Source: Streptosporangium violaceochromogenes
GTDB taxonomy: Bacteria; Actinomycetota; Actinomycetes; Streptosporangiales; Streptosporangiaceae
DNA length: 64,000 nt
Assembly: GCF_014654615.1 (NCBI RefSeq)
Contig: NZ_BNBB01000001.1
Span: forward strand, 310,001 to 374,000
Direction: 5' to 3'
Positions within the stretch are counted from its first letter, which is position 1; every line of letters begins with the position of its first letter. Shown here one piece after another: positions 45,217 to 52,705 of this stretch. The notes beneath the pieces were generated by a model, which was given only the letters and a program-made list of their open reading frames with translations, was not told where the DNA came from and did not search any database. The position numbers and the translations under genes were made by a program.

Positions 45217-46158
45217 ATGACAGCGATTCACGTGGAAGAGCTCAGAAAGAGCTATGGGGACTTCACAGCCGTCAAAGGCATCTCCTTCGAGGTCTCCCGG
45301 GGGGAGATCTTCGCCCTGCTCGGGCGCAACGGGGCGGGGAAGACCACGACCCTGGAGGTGCTCGCGGGCTTCCAGGCCCCGGACGAGGGCCCGGGAGGGG
45401 GCCCGGGAGGGGGCAGGGTGCGGGTGCTCGGCCTCGACCCGGTCAAAGACCGGGCCAGGGTGCGGCGAAGTGTGGGGATCATGCTTCAGGAGGCGGGATT
45501 CTTCCCGGACCTGACCGTGGCGCAGACCGTGGACGCCTGGCGGAACTTCGTCGCCGCGCCCCGGCCGCGCGACGAGGCCCTGGAGCTGACCGGGCTGAGC
45601 GCCAAGGCCCGCACCAGGGTGCGCCGGCTCTCCGGCGGTGAGAAGCGCCGGCTGGATCTGGCCCTGGCCCTGCTGAGCCGGCCCGACGTGCTCTTCCTCG
45701 ACGAGCCCACCACCGGGATGGACCCCGAAGGGCGCAGGAACACCTGGGAGGTCATCCGGGACCTCGCCGCGCGGGGCACCGCGATCCTGCTCACGACGCA
45801 TTATCTGGAGGAGGCCCAGCGGCTGGCCTCCCGCATGGCGATCATGGACCATGGAGTGATCGTCGCGAGCGGCGGCATGGCCGAGACGCTGGCGGCCCAG
45901 GCCGGAAGGGTCGCCTTCGAGCCGTCCTCCCCCGTCGCCCCGGAGGACCTGCCGATCCCCGGCGCCAGGTGGGAGGGAAGCACCCTCGTGTGCCGGGTCG
46001 CCGACCCCGACCTCGCGGCCCAGTCCCTGCTGAGCTGGGCGGGAGAGCGCGGCCTGCGCCTGCGCGGGCTGGAGGTCCGCACGGCGACGCTCGAAGACCT
46101 GTTCCTGGACCTCGCCGCGGACGAGAACCACGAGAACCACGAGAAGGAGGTGGCGTGA
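45217..46158 (+). CDS. ABC transporter ATP-binding protein
   Basis: 313 aa, DrrA/CcmA-like ATPase of an ABC-2 exporter: Walker A GRNGAGKTT, Q-loop LQEAGFF, signature RRLSGGEKRR, Walker B DVLFLDEPTTGMD, H-loop TTHYLEEA. A C-terminal ~90-residue extension follows. A short Gly/Pro loop, EGPGGGPGGG, encoded by a 12-bp tandem repeat (45387-45410), lengthens the region before the Q-loop. CAGAAT 7 nt before the ATG may be a leaderless -10. The permease gene overlaps its stop. Confidence 0.93.
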   Translation: MTAIHVEELRKSYGDFTAVKGISFEVSRGEIFALLGRNGAGKTTTLEVLAGFQAPDEGPGGGPGGGRVRVLGLDPVKDRARVRRSVGIMLQEAGFFPDLTVAQTVDAWRNFVAAPRPRDEALELTGLSAKARTRVRRLSGGEKRRLDLALALLSRPDVLFLDEPTTGMDPEGRRNTWEVIRDLAARGTAILLTTHYLEEAQRLASRMAIMDHGVIVASGGMAETLAAQAGRVAFEPSSPVAPEDLPIPGARWEGSTLVCRVADPDLAAQSLLSWAGERGLRLRGLEVRTATLEDLFLDLAADENHENHEKEVA

Positions 46159-46931
46159 CCGTGTCGGTACGCGAACTGGCCGCCGTGACCCGTTTCGGCG
46201 GCCGGCTGTTCTGGCGGGACCGGGTGGCGCTCAGCACCTCCGTGGCGCTGTTCCTGGGCCTGGGCGTCGGGATGCCGCTGCTGATGGACAAGGTCGGCGC
46301 CGGCGGCCCGGAGATCCTGCTCGGCCAGCACCTGGGAACCCTGATGACGGTCCTGGTCATCGCGACGTTCACCCAGATCGCGGTCACGCTCACCGCCCGC
46401 CGCGACCAGCTCCTCCTCAAGCGGATGCGGGCCACCGGACTGCGCGACCGCGACATCCTCGGCGGGGAGATCGTCAACCTCGTCGCGCAGAGCACGTCGC
46501 TGACCGTGACGGTCTCGGTCGCGCTGTACGCGCTGACGGACCTGCCCGTGCCCCGCGACCCGGCGCTGTACCTGCTGTTCACGATCGCGGGCGCCGTCGT
46601 GCTGTGCCTGCTGGGGACGGCGTTCACCGCGCTCGTCCCGCGCACCGAACTGGCCGCCGTCATGGCCATGCCGCTCTTCTTCCTGGCCGGGCTGGGCGCG
46701 AACGGCTTCGGCCCGCTCCTGAAGCTGCTGCCCGGCTGGGCCGGCACGCTGCTCGGCCTGCTGCCCACCTCCGCCGTCGCCGAGGCGGCCCGCGTGGCCT
46801 ACGCCGCGGACGGCACCCTCGCGGGCGATCTGCGCGCGGCGGCCGTGCCGGCGCTGAACCTGGCCGTCTGGGCGGCGATCGGGATCCTCGCGACGAGGCG
46901 CTGGTTTCGCTGGGACGCGCGCGGGTCGTAG
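46155..46931 (+). CDS. ABC-2 type transporter permease
   Basis: 258 aa with six membrane helices, ABC-2/DrrB-like: LFWRDRVALSTSVALFLGLGVGMPLLM, then RMRATGLRDRDILGGEI, GAVVLCLLGTAFTALVP, LFFLAGLGANGFGPLLKLLPGWAGTLLGLLPTSAVAEA. It partners the ATPase encoded 4 nt upstream-overlapping (GTGA). GGAGG precedes GTG 46155; GTG 46161 is an alternative start. Substrate unknown; the attached DesK/DesR-like genes suggest a membrane- or antibiotic-stress exporter. Confidence 0.9.
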   Translation: MTVSVRELAAVTRFGGRLFWRDRVALSTSVALFLGLGVGMPLLMDKVGAGGPEILLGQHLGTLMTVLVIATFTQIAVTLTARRDQLLLKRMRATGLRDRDILGGEIVNLVAQSTSLTVTVSVALYALTDLPVPRDPALYLLFTIAGAVVLCLLGTAFTALVPRTELAAVMAMPLFFLAGLGANGFGPLLKLLPGWAGTLLGLLPTSAVAEAARVAYAADGTLAGDLRAAAVPALNLAVWAAIGILATRRWFRWDARGS

Positions 46932-46941
46932 GTTCGTCGTC

Positions 46942-48042
46942 ATGCGGGCATCCCCCCAGCGCCTGGCCGTGGGCCTGATCACGCTGATCTCCGTGGGCTA
47001 CATGACCTTCCCGGTGACGGTGCTCGCCGGGAACGGCGGGACACCGGGGATCGTCGTGCTCGCCACCTGTCTCCCCGGCTTCTTCGTCCCCCACTTCCTG
47101 CACCTCCGCGCCGCCCTGCGCGGCGCGGAGCCGGGAGGACCGGTCCTCGGCCTGGCGATTCAGGTCCTCGCCGCCTACGCGCCCTTCGCGATCCTGCCGG
47201 GCCATCTCGGGGTGTGGTGGACGGGGGTGCCGACCATCCTGCTCGGCTCGGTGCTGCTGCGCCTGCGCCCCCGGGCCGCCCTGGGCTGCCTGATCGTGAT
47301 GACGGCGGCCCAGTTCGCCCTCTCCCTGCGCTACTCCCCGGGGCCGTACGCGCTGGGCGGCGCCCTCTACAGCGTGATCACCCTCATCGTCACCGGGTTC
47401 GTGATCTACGGAGTGGTCCGGCTCGTCGTCGTCAGCCGGCGGCTCGCGCAGACCAGGATGGACCTGGCCGAGGCCGCTGTGCTGCGCGAGCGGCTGCGGA
47501 TCTCCCGCGACCTGCACGACGGCCTGGGCAGCAGCCTGACCGCCATCGCGCTCAAGGGCGACCTCGCGCGCCGGCTCGTCGAGGGCGACCCCGCCGCGGC
47601 CGGGACCGAGCTGTCCGAGCTGGTCCACGTGGCCAGGGACGCCGCGCAGGAGGTGCGGCAGGTGGCGCGGGGCTATCGGGAGATGTCGCTGCGCGAGGAG
47701 GTGCACCGGGCGGTGGCGCTGCTGGAGGCGTCGGGGGTGAGCTGCCAGACCAACCTCGCCGACCTGCCGATGTCCGGGCCCGTCGACGAGGTGCTCGCCT
47801 GGGCGGTGCGCGAGGGGGTCACCAACGTGGTACGGCACAGCCAGGCCACGACCTGCTCCATCAGCACCTCCGCCCACGCCGGGGCCGTACGGCTGGAGGT
47901 GGTCAACGACCGCGCCCGCAGACGCTCGGGAGACGGCGGCGGGCTGACCGGCCTGAGGGAGCGCGCCGTCGGCCTCGGAGGATCCCTCACCGCCGAGCGG
48001 ACCGGCGGCGGGTTCCGGCTCGCGCTGGAGGTGCCCGCGTGA
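46942..48042 (+). CDS. Sensor histidine kinase (DesK-like)
   Basis: 366 aa: five to six membrane helices (res ~8-165) with no large sensor domain, then HisKA_3 helix RERLRISRDLHDGLGSSLTAIALK with phospho-His192, and a HATPase with WAVREGVTNVVRHSQA and GGGLTGLRERA. Like DesK it probably senses the membrane itself. TAGGTT (46929-46934) is 7 nt before the ATG, so although it is 10 nt after the permease it has its own leaderless start. It overlaps the response regulator gene by 4 nt. Confidence 0.92.
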   Translation: MRASPQRLAVGLITLISVGYMTFPVTVLAGNGGTPGIVVLATCLPGFFVPHFLHLRAALRGAEPGGPVLGLAIQVLAAYAPFAILPGHLGVWWTGVPTILLGSVLLRLRPRAALGCLIVMTAAQFALSLRYSPGPYALGGALYSVITLIVTGFVIYGVVRLVVVSRRLAQTRMDLAEAAVLRERLRISRDLHDGLGSSLTAIALKGDLARRLVEGDPAAAGTELSELVHVARDAAQEVRQVARGYREMSLREEVHRAVALLEASGVSCQTNLADLPMSGPVDEVLAWAVREGVTNVVRHSQATTCSISTSAHAGAVRLEVVNDRARRRSGDGGGLTGLRERAVGLGGSLTAERTGGGFRLALEVPA

Positions 48043-48644
48043 TCCGGGTGCTGCTCGCCGAGGACATGCACATGATCCGGGCCGCGCTCGTGGCGCTTCT
48101 GCGGCTGGAGCCCGACATCGAGGTGGTCGCCGAGGTCGTCCGGGGCGACGAGATCGTCCCCGAGGCGCTGAGGACCCGCCCGGACGTCGCGGTTTTGGAC
48201 ATCGACCTGCCCGGCGTCGACGGCATCACCGCCTCCGCGGGGCTGCGGGAGAGACTGCCCGGCTGCGGGGTTCTGGTGCTCACCGCGATGGGCCGGCCCG
48301 GCCAGGTGCGCAGGGCGCTGGCCGAGGGCATCACGGCCTTCCTGGTCAAGGACGCCCCGGGCGACCGGCTGGCCGACGCGATCCGGCGCACCGCCCAGGG
48401 CCTGCGGGTACTGGACCCCGAACTGGTCGCCACCGCCCTCGCGTACGGCACGAGCCCGCTCACCCCCCGCGAGGCCACCGTGCTCCGGGAGGCCGCCCGC
48501 GGCGCCCCGGCCGAGGAGATCGCCGCCCGGCTGCACCTGTCCCCCGGAACGGTGCGCAACTATCTGACCGGGGCGATCACCAAGACCGGCGCCCGCAACA
48601 AGATCGACGCCGTCCGGATCGCCGAGGACGCGGGCTGGATCTGA
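48039..48644 (+). CDS. NarL/DesR-type response regulator
   Basis: 201 aa: receiver with acidic E8/D9, phospho-acceptor Asp54 in VLDIDLPGVDG, T in VLTAMG and K in FLVKDAPG; C-terminal LuxR HTH (SPLTPREATVLREAARGAPAEEIAARLHLSPGTVRNYLTGAITKTGARNKIDAVRIA). The overlapping upstream kinase is the partner, and the ABC exporter upstream the likely target, the standard actinomycete four-gene unit. Confidence 0.94.
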   Translation: MIRVLLAEDMHMIRAALVALLRLEPDIEVVAEVVRGDEIVPEALRTRPDVAVLDIDLPGVDGITASAGLRERLPGCGVLVLTAMGRPGQVRRALAEGITAFLVKDAPGDRLADAIRRTAQGLRVLDPELVATALAYGTSPLTPREATVLREAARGAPAEEIAARLHLSPGTVRNYLTGAITKTGARNKIDAVRIAEDAGWI

Positions 48645-48680
48645 CCCTCACCGGCGCCGCGAGGCGCCGTGCGGGCGCCT

Positions 48681-48696
48681 GCCGCCGGGAGGCGGC
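48681..48696. terminator. Short hairpin between response regulator and GNAT genes
   Basis: GCCGCC-GGGA-GGCGGC, in a GC-rich 65-nt gap between convergent genes. Weak but well placed. Confidence 0.35.
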
Positions 48697-48711
48697 GAAC
48701 GCCCCGGGTGT

Positions 48712-49185
48712 TCACCCCGCGGCGCCCGGCGCCCACTGAAGGGTCATGTCGGGAAGGTTCTCCATGTTGCGGCCGACGTCGTCGGTGCCGAGGACGGTGA
48801 AGCCGTGACGCCGGTAGAACGCGCGGGCCTCGACGTTCTTCTGGAAGACGTGCAGGCGCATGCCGTCCGGGCTGTGCCGCCTGGCCTCCTCCAGCAGGAG
48901 CGTACCGATCCCCCGGCGGCGGGCGGCCGGCCGCAGATAGAGGTGTTCGAGCACGTCTCCCTCAAGGGCGGCGTACCCCAGGATCTCCGCGCCGCGCACC
49001 GCGACCCACACGCGGCACTGCCGGAGGACGACGTCTTCGATCCACTCGGTCACCTGGGCGTGACTCCGCTTCTGCGGCGGGAGGTACGGCATGGCCGCCG
49101 CCCGCGAGATCATGTGGATGTGCGCGATCTCCTCCGCGTCCGAGCCGTCCGCGAGCCGGATCTTCGTCGTGCCGTCGTCGTTCAC
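48712..49185 (-). CDS. GNAT family N-acetyltransferase
   Basis: 157 aa: motif A LRPAARRRGIGTLLLEEARRH (acetyl-CoA pyrophosphate loop R/QxxGxG/A) and motif B FYRRHGFTVLG. Substrate unknown. The GTG at 49185 has TAGGTT on the - strand 6 nt upstream. Confidence 0.9.
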   Translation of the reverse strand: MNDDGTTKIRLADGSDAEEIAHIHMISRAAAMPYLPPQKRSHAQVTEWIEDVVLRQCRVWVAVRGAEILGYAALEGDVLEHLYLRPAARRRGIGTLLLEEARRHSPDGMRLHVFQKNVEARAFYRRHGFTVLGTDDVGRNMENLPDMTLQWAPGAAG

Positions 49186-49350
49186 GCCGGGAACCTACAG
49201 GTCCCACCGGAGTCCGGTCCAGCGATTGGCCCAACGAGCGCCGGACCTCGCGCACCCGGCGCGCCTCGCGCGGAGGGGCGGGCCGGGATCCGAGGGGGCG
49301 CGGGAGGTGGGGGGGTGAGGTCCGCGAGAGGGCCCGGCCGGGCGCCGAGA

Positions 49351-50016
49351 CTAGACGTCGGTGACGCGGAAGCCCGCGTGGGCCTTGTAGCGGCGGTTGA
49401 TCGAGATCAGGTTGGCGGTCAGCGCCTCGACCTGGTGGGCGTTGCGCAGGCGCCCGCCGTACACCCCGCGGACCCCTGCGATGCGACCGGCCAGGGCCTG
49501 CACGAGGTCGGTGGCCTCGCGGTCGTCTCCGAGGACCAGGACGTCCAGCTCGACCTCGGCGACCTCGGGGTCCAGCAGCAGGACCGCCGAGACGTGGTGG
49601 AAGGCGGCGACCACGCGGCTGTCGGGAAGGACCGCCGCGGCCTGCTGGGCGGCGCTGCCCTCCTCGACCGGCAGCGCGTAGGCCCCCTGCTTGTCGAAGC
49701 CCAGGGGGTTGACGCAGTCAACGACGATCTTTCCCGCCAGCTCGGCGCGCAGGGACTCCAGGGTGGCCCTGTGTCCCTCCCAGGGGATCGCCACGATCAC
49801 CACGTCGGCCTCCGCGGCGACGGTCGCGTTGTCGGCGCCGGACACCGGCCCGCCGATGGCCTGCGCCGCCTCCCTGGCACGCCCGGCGTCGCGCGAGCCG
49901 ATCAGCACGGGGTTTCCCGCCAGGGCGAACCGCCTGGCCAGCCCCTTGCCCTGATCGCCGGTGCCGCCCAGGATCCCGACCGAGATCCCGTTCACATCCG
50001 GAATGACAGTACTCAC
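49351..50016 (-). CDS. npdG: NADPH-dependent F420 reductase
   Basis: 221 aa, F420H2:NADP+ oxidoreductase: Rossmann motif VGILGGTGDQGKGLARRFALAG, SRDAGRAREAAQ, VVIVAIPWEGH, VVDCVNPLGFDKQGAYA, VAAFHHVSAVLLLDP. It moves hydride between NADPH and deazaflavin F420, feeding F420-dependent enzymes. The GTG at 50016 is selected for AAGGAG 6 nt upstream; a longer frame is possible but lacks support. Confidence 0.9.
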   Translation of the reverse strand: MSTVIPDVNGISVGILGGTGDQGKGLARRFALAGNPVLIGSRDAGRAREAAQAIGGPVSGADNATVAAEADVVIVAIPWEGHRATLESLRAELAGKIVVDCVNPLGFDKQGAYALPVEEGSAAQQAAAVLPDSRVVAAFHHVSAVLLLDPEVAEVELDVLVLGDDREATDLVQALAGRIAGVRGVYGGRLRNAHQVEALTANLISINRRYKAHAGFRVTDV

Positions 50017-50189
50017 CGCTCGCTCCTTGTCACCTGTGGTCACCCCCGGCCTCCCGGGGCCCCGAGTGGCTTCGGGTGGCCGCGGGCGGTCACTCGGGGC
50101 CGCCCGATCGGGGCCCCTCGTCTGTCCAGATCATGCCAGGGCCGTGTTCGCGAGGTCACCGCGGGGTGAGCTGGGGCACTATAGGGGAC

Positions 50190-50768
50190 GTGGACGCTCG
50201 ATCGGTGGCAATCCTGCGTGAGATCCTGGCTCCGACCGGCTGGATCGAGCGCACCCGCGAATTCGGTCTCGCCCTGCGCGCGACGCGGTCGCCGGGCGGG
50301 CTGCTGGTCGTCGGCACCCCCGAGGAGGAGCCCTGGCACCTGGCGGCGCACCTGAGCGACGAGGCCCGGCTCTCCGGGCTGTCCCAGCTCGCCCCGACGC
50401 TGGTCCGCTGGGCGCCCGCCCCGGACGCGCCCGCGCACCTGCGGGTCGGGCTGGAGCGGCTTGAGCAGGCCCGCCGGGGCGAGACGCTGTTCGTGGTCAC
50501 CGAGGAACGGGCTCCCGATCCGCTGCTGGAGCGGGTCGGCGACGCCCGGCGCGTCGGAGCGACCATCCTGGCACTGGACGGCGGCGACCCCGAGCTGGAG
50601 GGCCTGGCCCACGAGGCGCTGGCGGTTCCCCCGCCGGCCCCGCTCTCCTTCGACGGCGCCCAGCACCTGATCAGCATGGCCGCGGGCGAGACGGGGCGGC
50701 GCCCCGGGCTCCGCGACCGGCTGGCGCGGCTGCTGGAGCGGGTCAGCGGCCCGCAGCTCGCCGACTGA
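50190..50768 (+). CDS. Conserved actinobacterial protein, unknown function
   Basis: 192 aa, soluble, alpha/beta: [48 protein letters not shown], then [17 protein letters not shown] and [21 protein letters not shown]. No motif of a known enzyme family is evident; I recall similar unannotated proteins in Streptosporangiales. The GTG is chosen for CACTAT (50178-50183) upstream with a 6-7 nt gap. Divergent from npdG. Confidence 0.7.
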   Translation: MDARSVAILREILAPTGWIERTREFGLALRATRSPGGLLVVGTPEEEPWHLAAHLSDEARLSGLSQLAPTLVRWAPAPDAPAHLRVGLERLEQARRGETLFVVTEERAPDPLLERVGDARRVGATILALDGGDPELEGLAHEALAVPPPAPLSFDGAQHLISMAAGETGRRPGLRDRLARLLERVSGPQLAD

Positions 50769-50904
50769 CGTGCCGGGCCCTCTCCCCCGCGCTCCGGGGG
50801 TTCCTTTCCCGCACGCCGCCGCGCCGGCTTCCCCACCTTCGCGGCCGCCGCGCCGTCCGGGCGCCGCCCCCCTCACCTCCGTGGCCGGCGGCACGGCCCG
50901 CGCG

Positions 50905-51084
50905 TCAGTCGTCGTCCCACTCCCTGTCCTCCTCCCGCCACGCCTCGTTGCGCTCGGCCGCGGTCTTCAGGGCGCCGGCCGCGGCCTCGCGGGTGTCGTA
51001 GGGGCCCATCCGGTCCTTGTTGGGGCAGCCCTCCTCGGGCTCGACCGCCATGTGCTTCAGGCAGAACCACCACTGATCACTCAT
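50905..51084 (-). CDS. Small conserved Trp/Cys-containing protein
   Basis: 59 aa: [59 protein letters not shown] when read through in parts; the N-terminal CLKH...GC part could bind a metal, followed by an acidic helix with SPOR-like YDTREAA. Small proteins of this pattern sit beside map in many actinobacteria. CAGGAT lies 7 nt before the ATG on the - strand, so probably leaderless. It is divergent from map with only 45 nt between starts. Confidence 0.78.
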   Translation of the reverse strand: MSDQWWFCLKHMAVEPEEGCPNKDRMGPYDTREAAAGALKTAAERNEAWREEDREWDDD

Positions 51085-51115
51085 GTGAACAATCCTGCCC
51101 GGCGGGAAGCGCAAC

Positions 51116-51121
51116 TAGACT
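51116..51121 (+). promoter_or_regulatory. Leaderless -10 box of map
   Basis: TAGACT, 8 nt before the ATG at 51130; fixes the map start against a much longer upstream open frame. Confidence 0.55.
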
Positions 51122-51129
51122 GGGGGACC

Positions 51130-51978
51130 ATGACGACACTGCTCCAGCCCGGGCGGATCTCGCCCATCCGCAAGGTCCCCGCCCACATCGAGCGGCCGGA
51201 GTATGTCGGGAGGAAGACCCCGAAGACCGGAGAGCCCGACGTCAAGACTCCGGAGATCATCGAGCGGATGCGCGTCGCGGGCAGGCTGGCCGCCCAGGCG
51301 CTCGAAGAGGTCGGCAGGCACGTGGCGCCGGGCGTCACCACCGACGAGCTCGACCGGATCGGCCACGAGTTCCTCTGCGACCACGGCGCCTACCCCAGCA
51401 CGCTCGGCTACCGGGGATACCCCAAGTCGCTGTGCACCTCGATCAACGAGGTGATCTGCCACGGCATCCCCGACGACACCGTGCTGCGTGACGGCGACAT
51501 CGTCAACGTCGACATCACCGCGTTCATCGGCGGGGTGCACGGCGACACCGACGCCACCTTCCCGGTGGGCGACGTCGACGAGGAGTCGCGCCTGCTGGTC
51601 GAGCGCACCCGCGAGGCCACCGCCCGGGCGATCAGGGCCGTCGCCCCCGGCCGCCAGCTCAACGTGGTCGGCCGCGTCATCGAGGCGTACGCCAGGCGGT
51701 TCGGCTACGGGGTGGTCCGTGACTTCACCGGGCACGGCATCGGCACCACCTTCCACTCCGGCCTGATCGTCCCGCACTACGACGACCCGTCCCTGGCGGT
51801 CACCCTGGAGCCGGGCATGACGTTCACCGTCGAGCCCATGCTGACGCTCGGCACGATCGACTACGACATCTGGCCCGACGGCTGGACCGCCGTGACGAAG
51901 GACCGCCGGCGCACGGCCCAGTTCGAGCACACCATCCTGGTCACCGAGACCGGCCACGAGATCCTGACGCTCCCCTGA
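51130..51978 (+). CDS. map: Methionine aminopeptidase type I
   Basis: 282 aa; removes initiator Met from nascent proteins. Metal ligands are in [24 protein letters not shown] (two Asp), GHGIGTTFH (His), [11 protein letters not shown] (Glu) and [12 protein letters not shown] (Glu). The N-terminal ~40 residues ([20 protein letters not shown]) are the extension with the SH3-like binding PxxP segment typical of mycobacterial MetAP1c. Its own promoter box is visible. Confidence 0.96.
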   Translation: MTTLLQPGRISPIRKVPAHIERPEYVGRKTPKTGEPDVKTPEIIERMRVAGRLAAQALEEVGRHVAPGVTTDELDRIGHEFLCDHGAYPSTLGYRGYPKSLCTSINEVICHGIPDDTVLRDGDIVNVDITAFIGGVHGDTDATFPVGDVDEESRLLVERTREATARAIRAVAPGRQLNVVGRVIEAYARRFGYGVVRDFTGHGIGTTFHSGLIVPHYDDPSLAVTLEPGMTFTVEPMLTLGTIDYDIWPDGWTAVTKDRRRTAQFEHTILVTETGHEILTLP

Positions 51979-52043
51979 GGCCGGGCGGCCCCGGCTTCTC
52001 CCGTGGAGGCCCCCCGCGAGATCCGGCGCCCGGATCGCCGGCC

Positions 52044-52081
52044 GGGGTTCGGGCGGCGGGGCGGGGTTCGGGCGGCGGGGC
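52044..52081. repeat. Two tandem 19-bp repeats after map
   Basis: GGGGTTCGGGCGGCGGGGC twice in direct succession, in the 130-nt gap between map and the orphan HATPase. Probably simple slippage; no other structure is obvious. Confidence 0.6.
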
Positions 52082-52108
52082 GGGTCCTTGCGGGCACCGG
52101 TGGACGGC

Positions 52109-52516
52109 TCACCGCCTCCGGGGCACCACCCCGCTGACCGTGGTGCCCTCGCCCGGAACGCCGTGGACCCCGAGCGTGCCGCCGACGTCGGCGAAGGAGG
52201 TGCGCATGGCGGTGACACCCCGGCCTGTGGCGGGGCCGGTGAAGCCGATGCCGTCGTCGCTCACCGTCATCCGCAGGCCCCCGGGGCCCAGGGTCACGGC
52301 CACGGACACGACCGTCGCCCGGCTGTGGCGCTCGATGTTGGCCAGCGTTTCGCCCAGGGTGGCCAGAACGGCGCGGGCGACCTTCACGGGAACCTCGTGA
52401 TCGGGCAGCGCCCAGATCTCGACGGCGATCCCGGTGTTCTGCGCCCACTCGGCCAGATGCTCCTCAAGGGCCTGGGCGAGGCTTCGTCCTTCAGGCGTGC
52501 GCAGTCTTCTGGTCAC
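52109..52516 (-). CDS. Stand-alone histidine-kinase-type ATPase (HATPase_c) protein
   Basis: 135 aa that is nearly only a GHKL ATPase domain: N-box VLATLGETLANIERHSRA, G1 VSDDGIGF, G2-like GRGVTAMRTSFADVGGTLGV. It lacks a dimerisation/phospho-His helix and any sensor, so it cannot act as a normal kinase by itself. It might be a trimmed NarX/DesK-class kinase remnant or an ATPase/anti-sigma-like module. The GTG at 52516 follows GGAGGG by 7 nt, so translation looks maintained. Confidence 0.78.
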   Translation of the reverse strand: MTRRLRTPEGRSLAQALEEHLAEWAQNTGIAVEIWALPDHEVPVKVARAVLATLGETLANIERHSRATVVSVAVTLGPGGLRMTVSDDGIGFTGPATGRGVTAMRTSFADVGGTLGVHGVPGEGTTVSGVVPRRR

Positions 52517-52705
52517 TGCTCAACCCTCCTGCCGCACGTGGCAGCCACCGGCCCCCCGACCGAACACGTGACCTGTACGTGACTGGGCGTGGCGCGCGGT
52601 GATCAGGCGCTGCGCCCGCTGCGGTGATGCCGAAATCCCCCATCCTCCAGGCTAGCGGCAGTCGCCCGAGGCCACAGCGGAAGATAGAATGCCGTGTCCG
52701 CGAGG

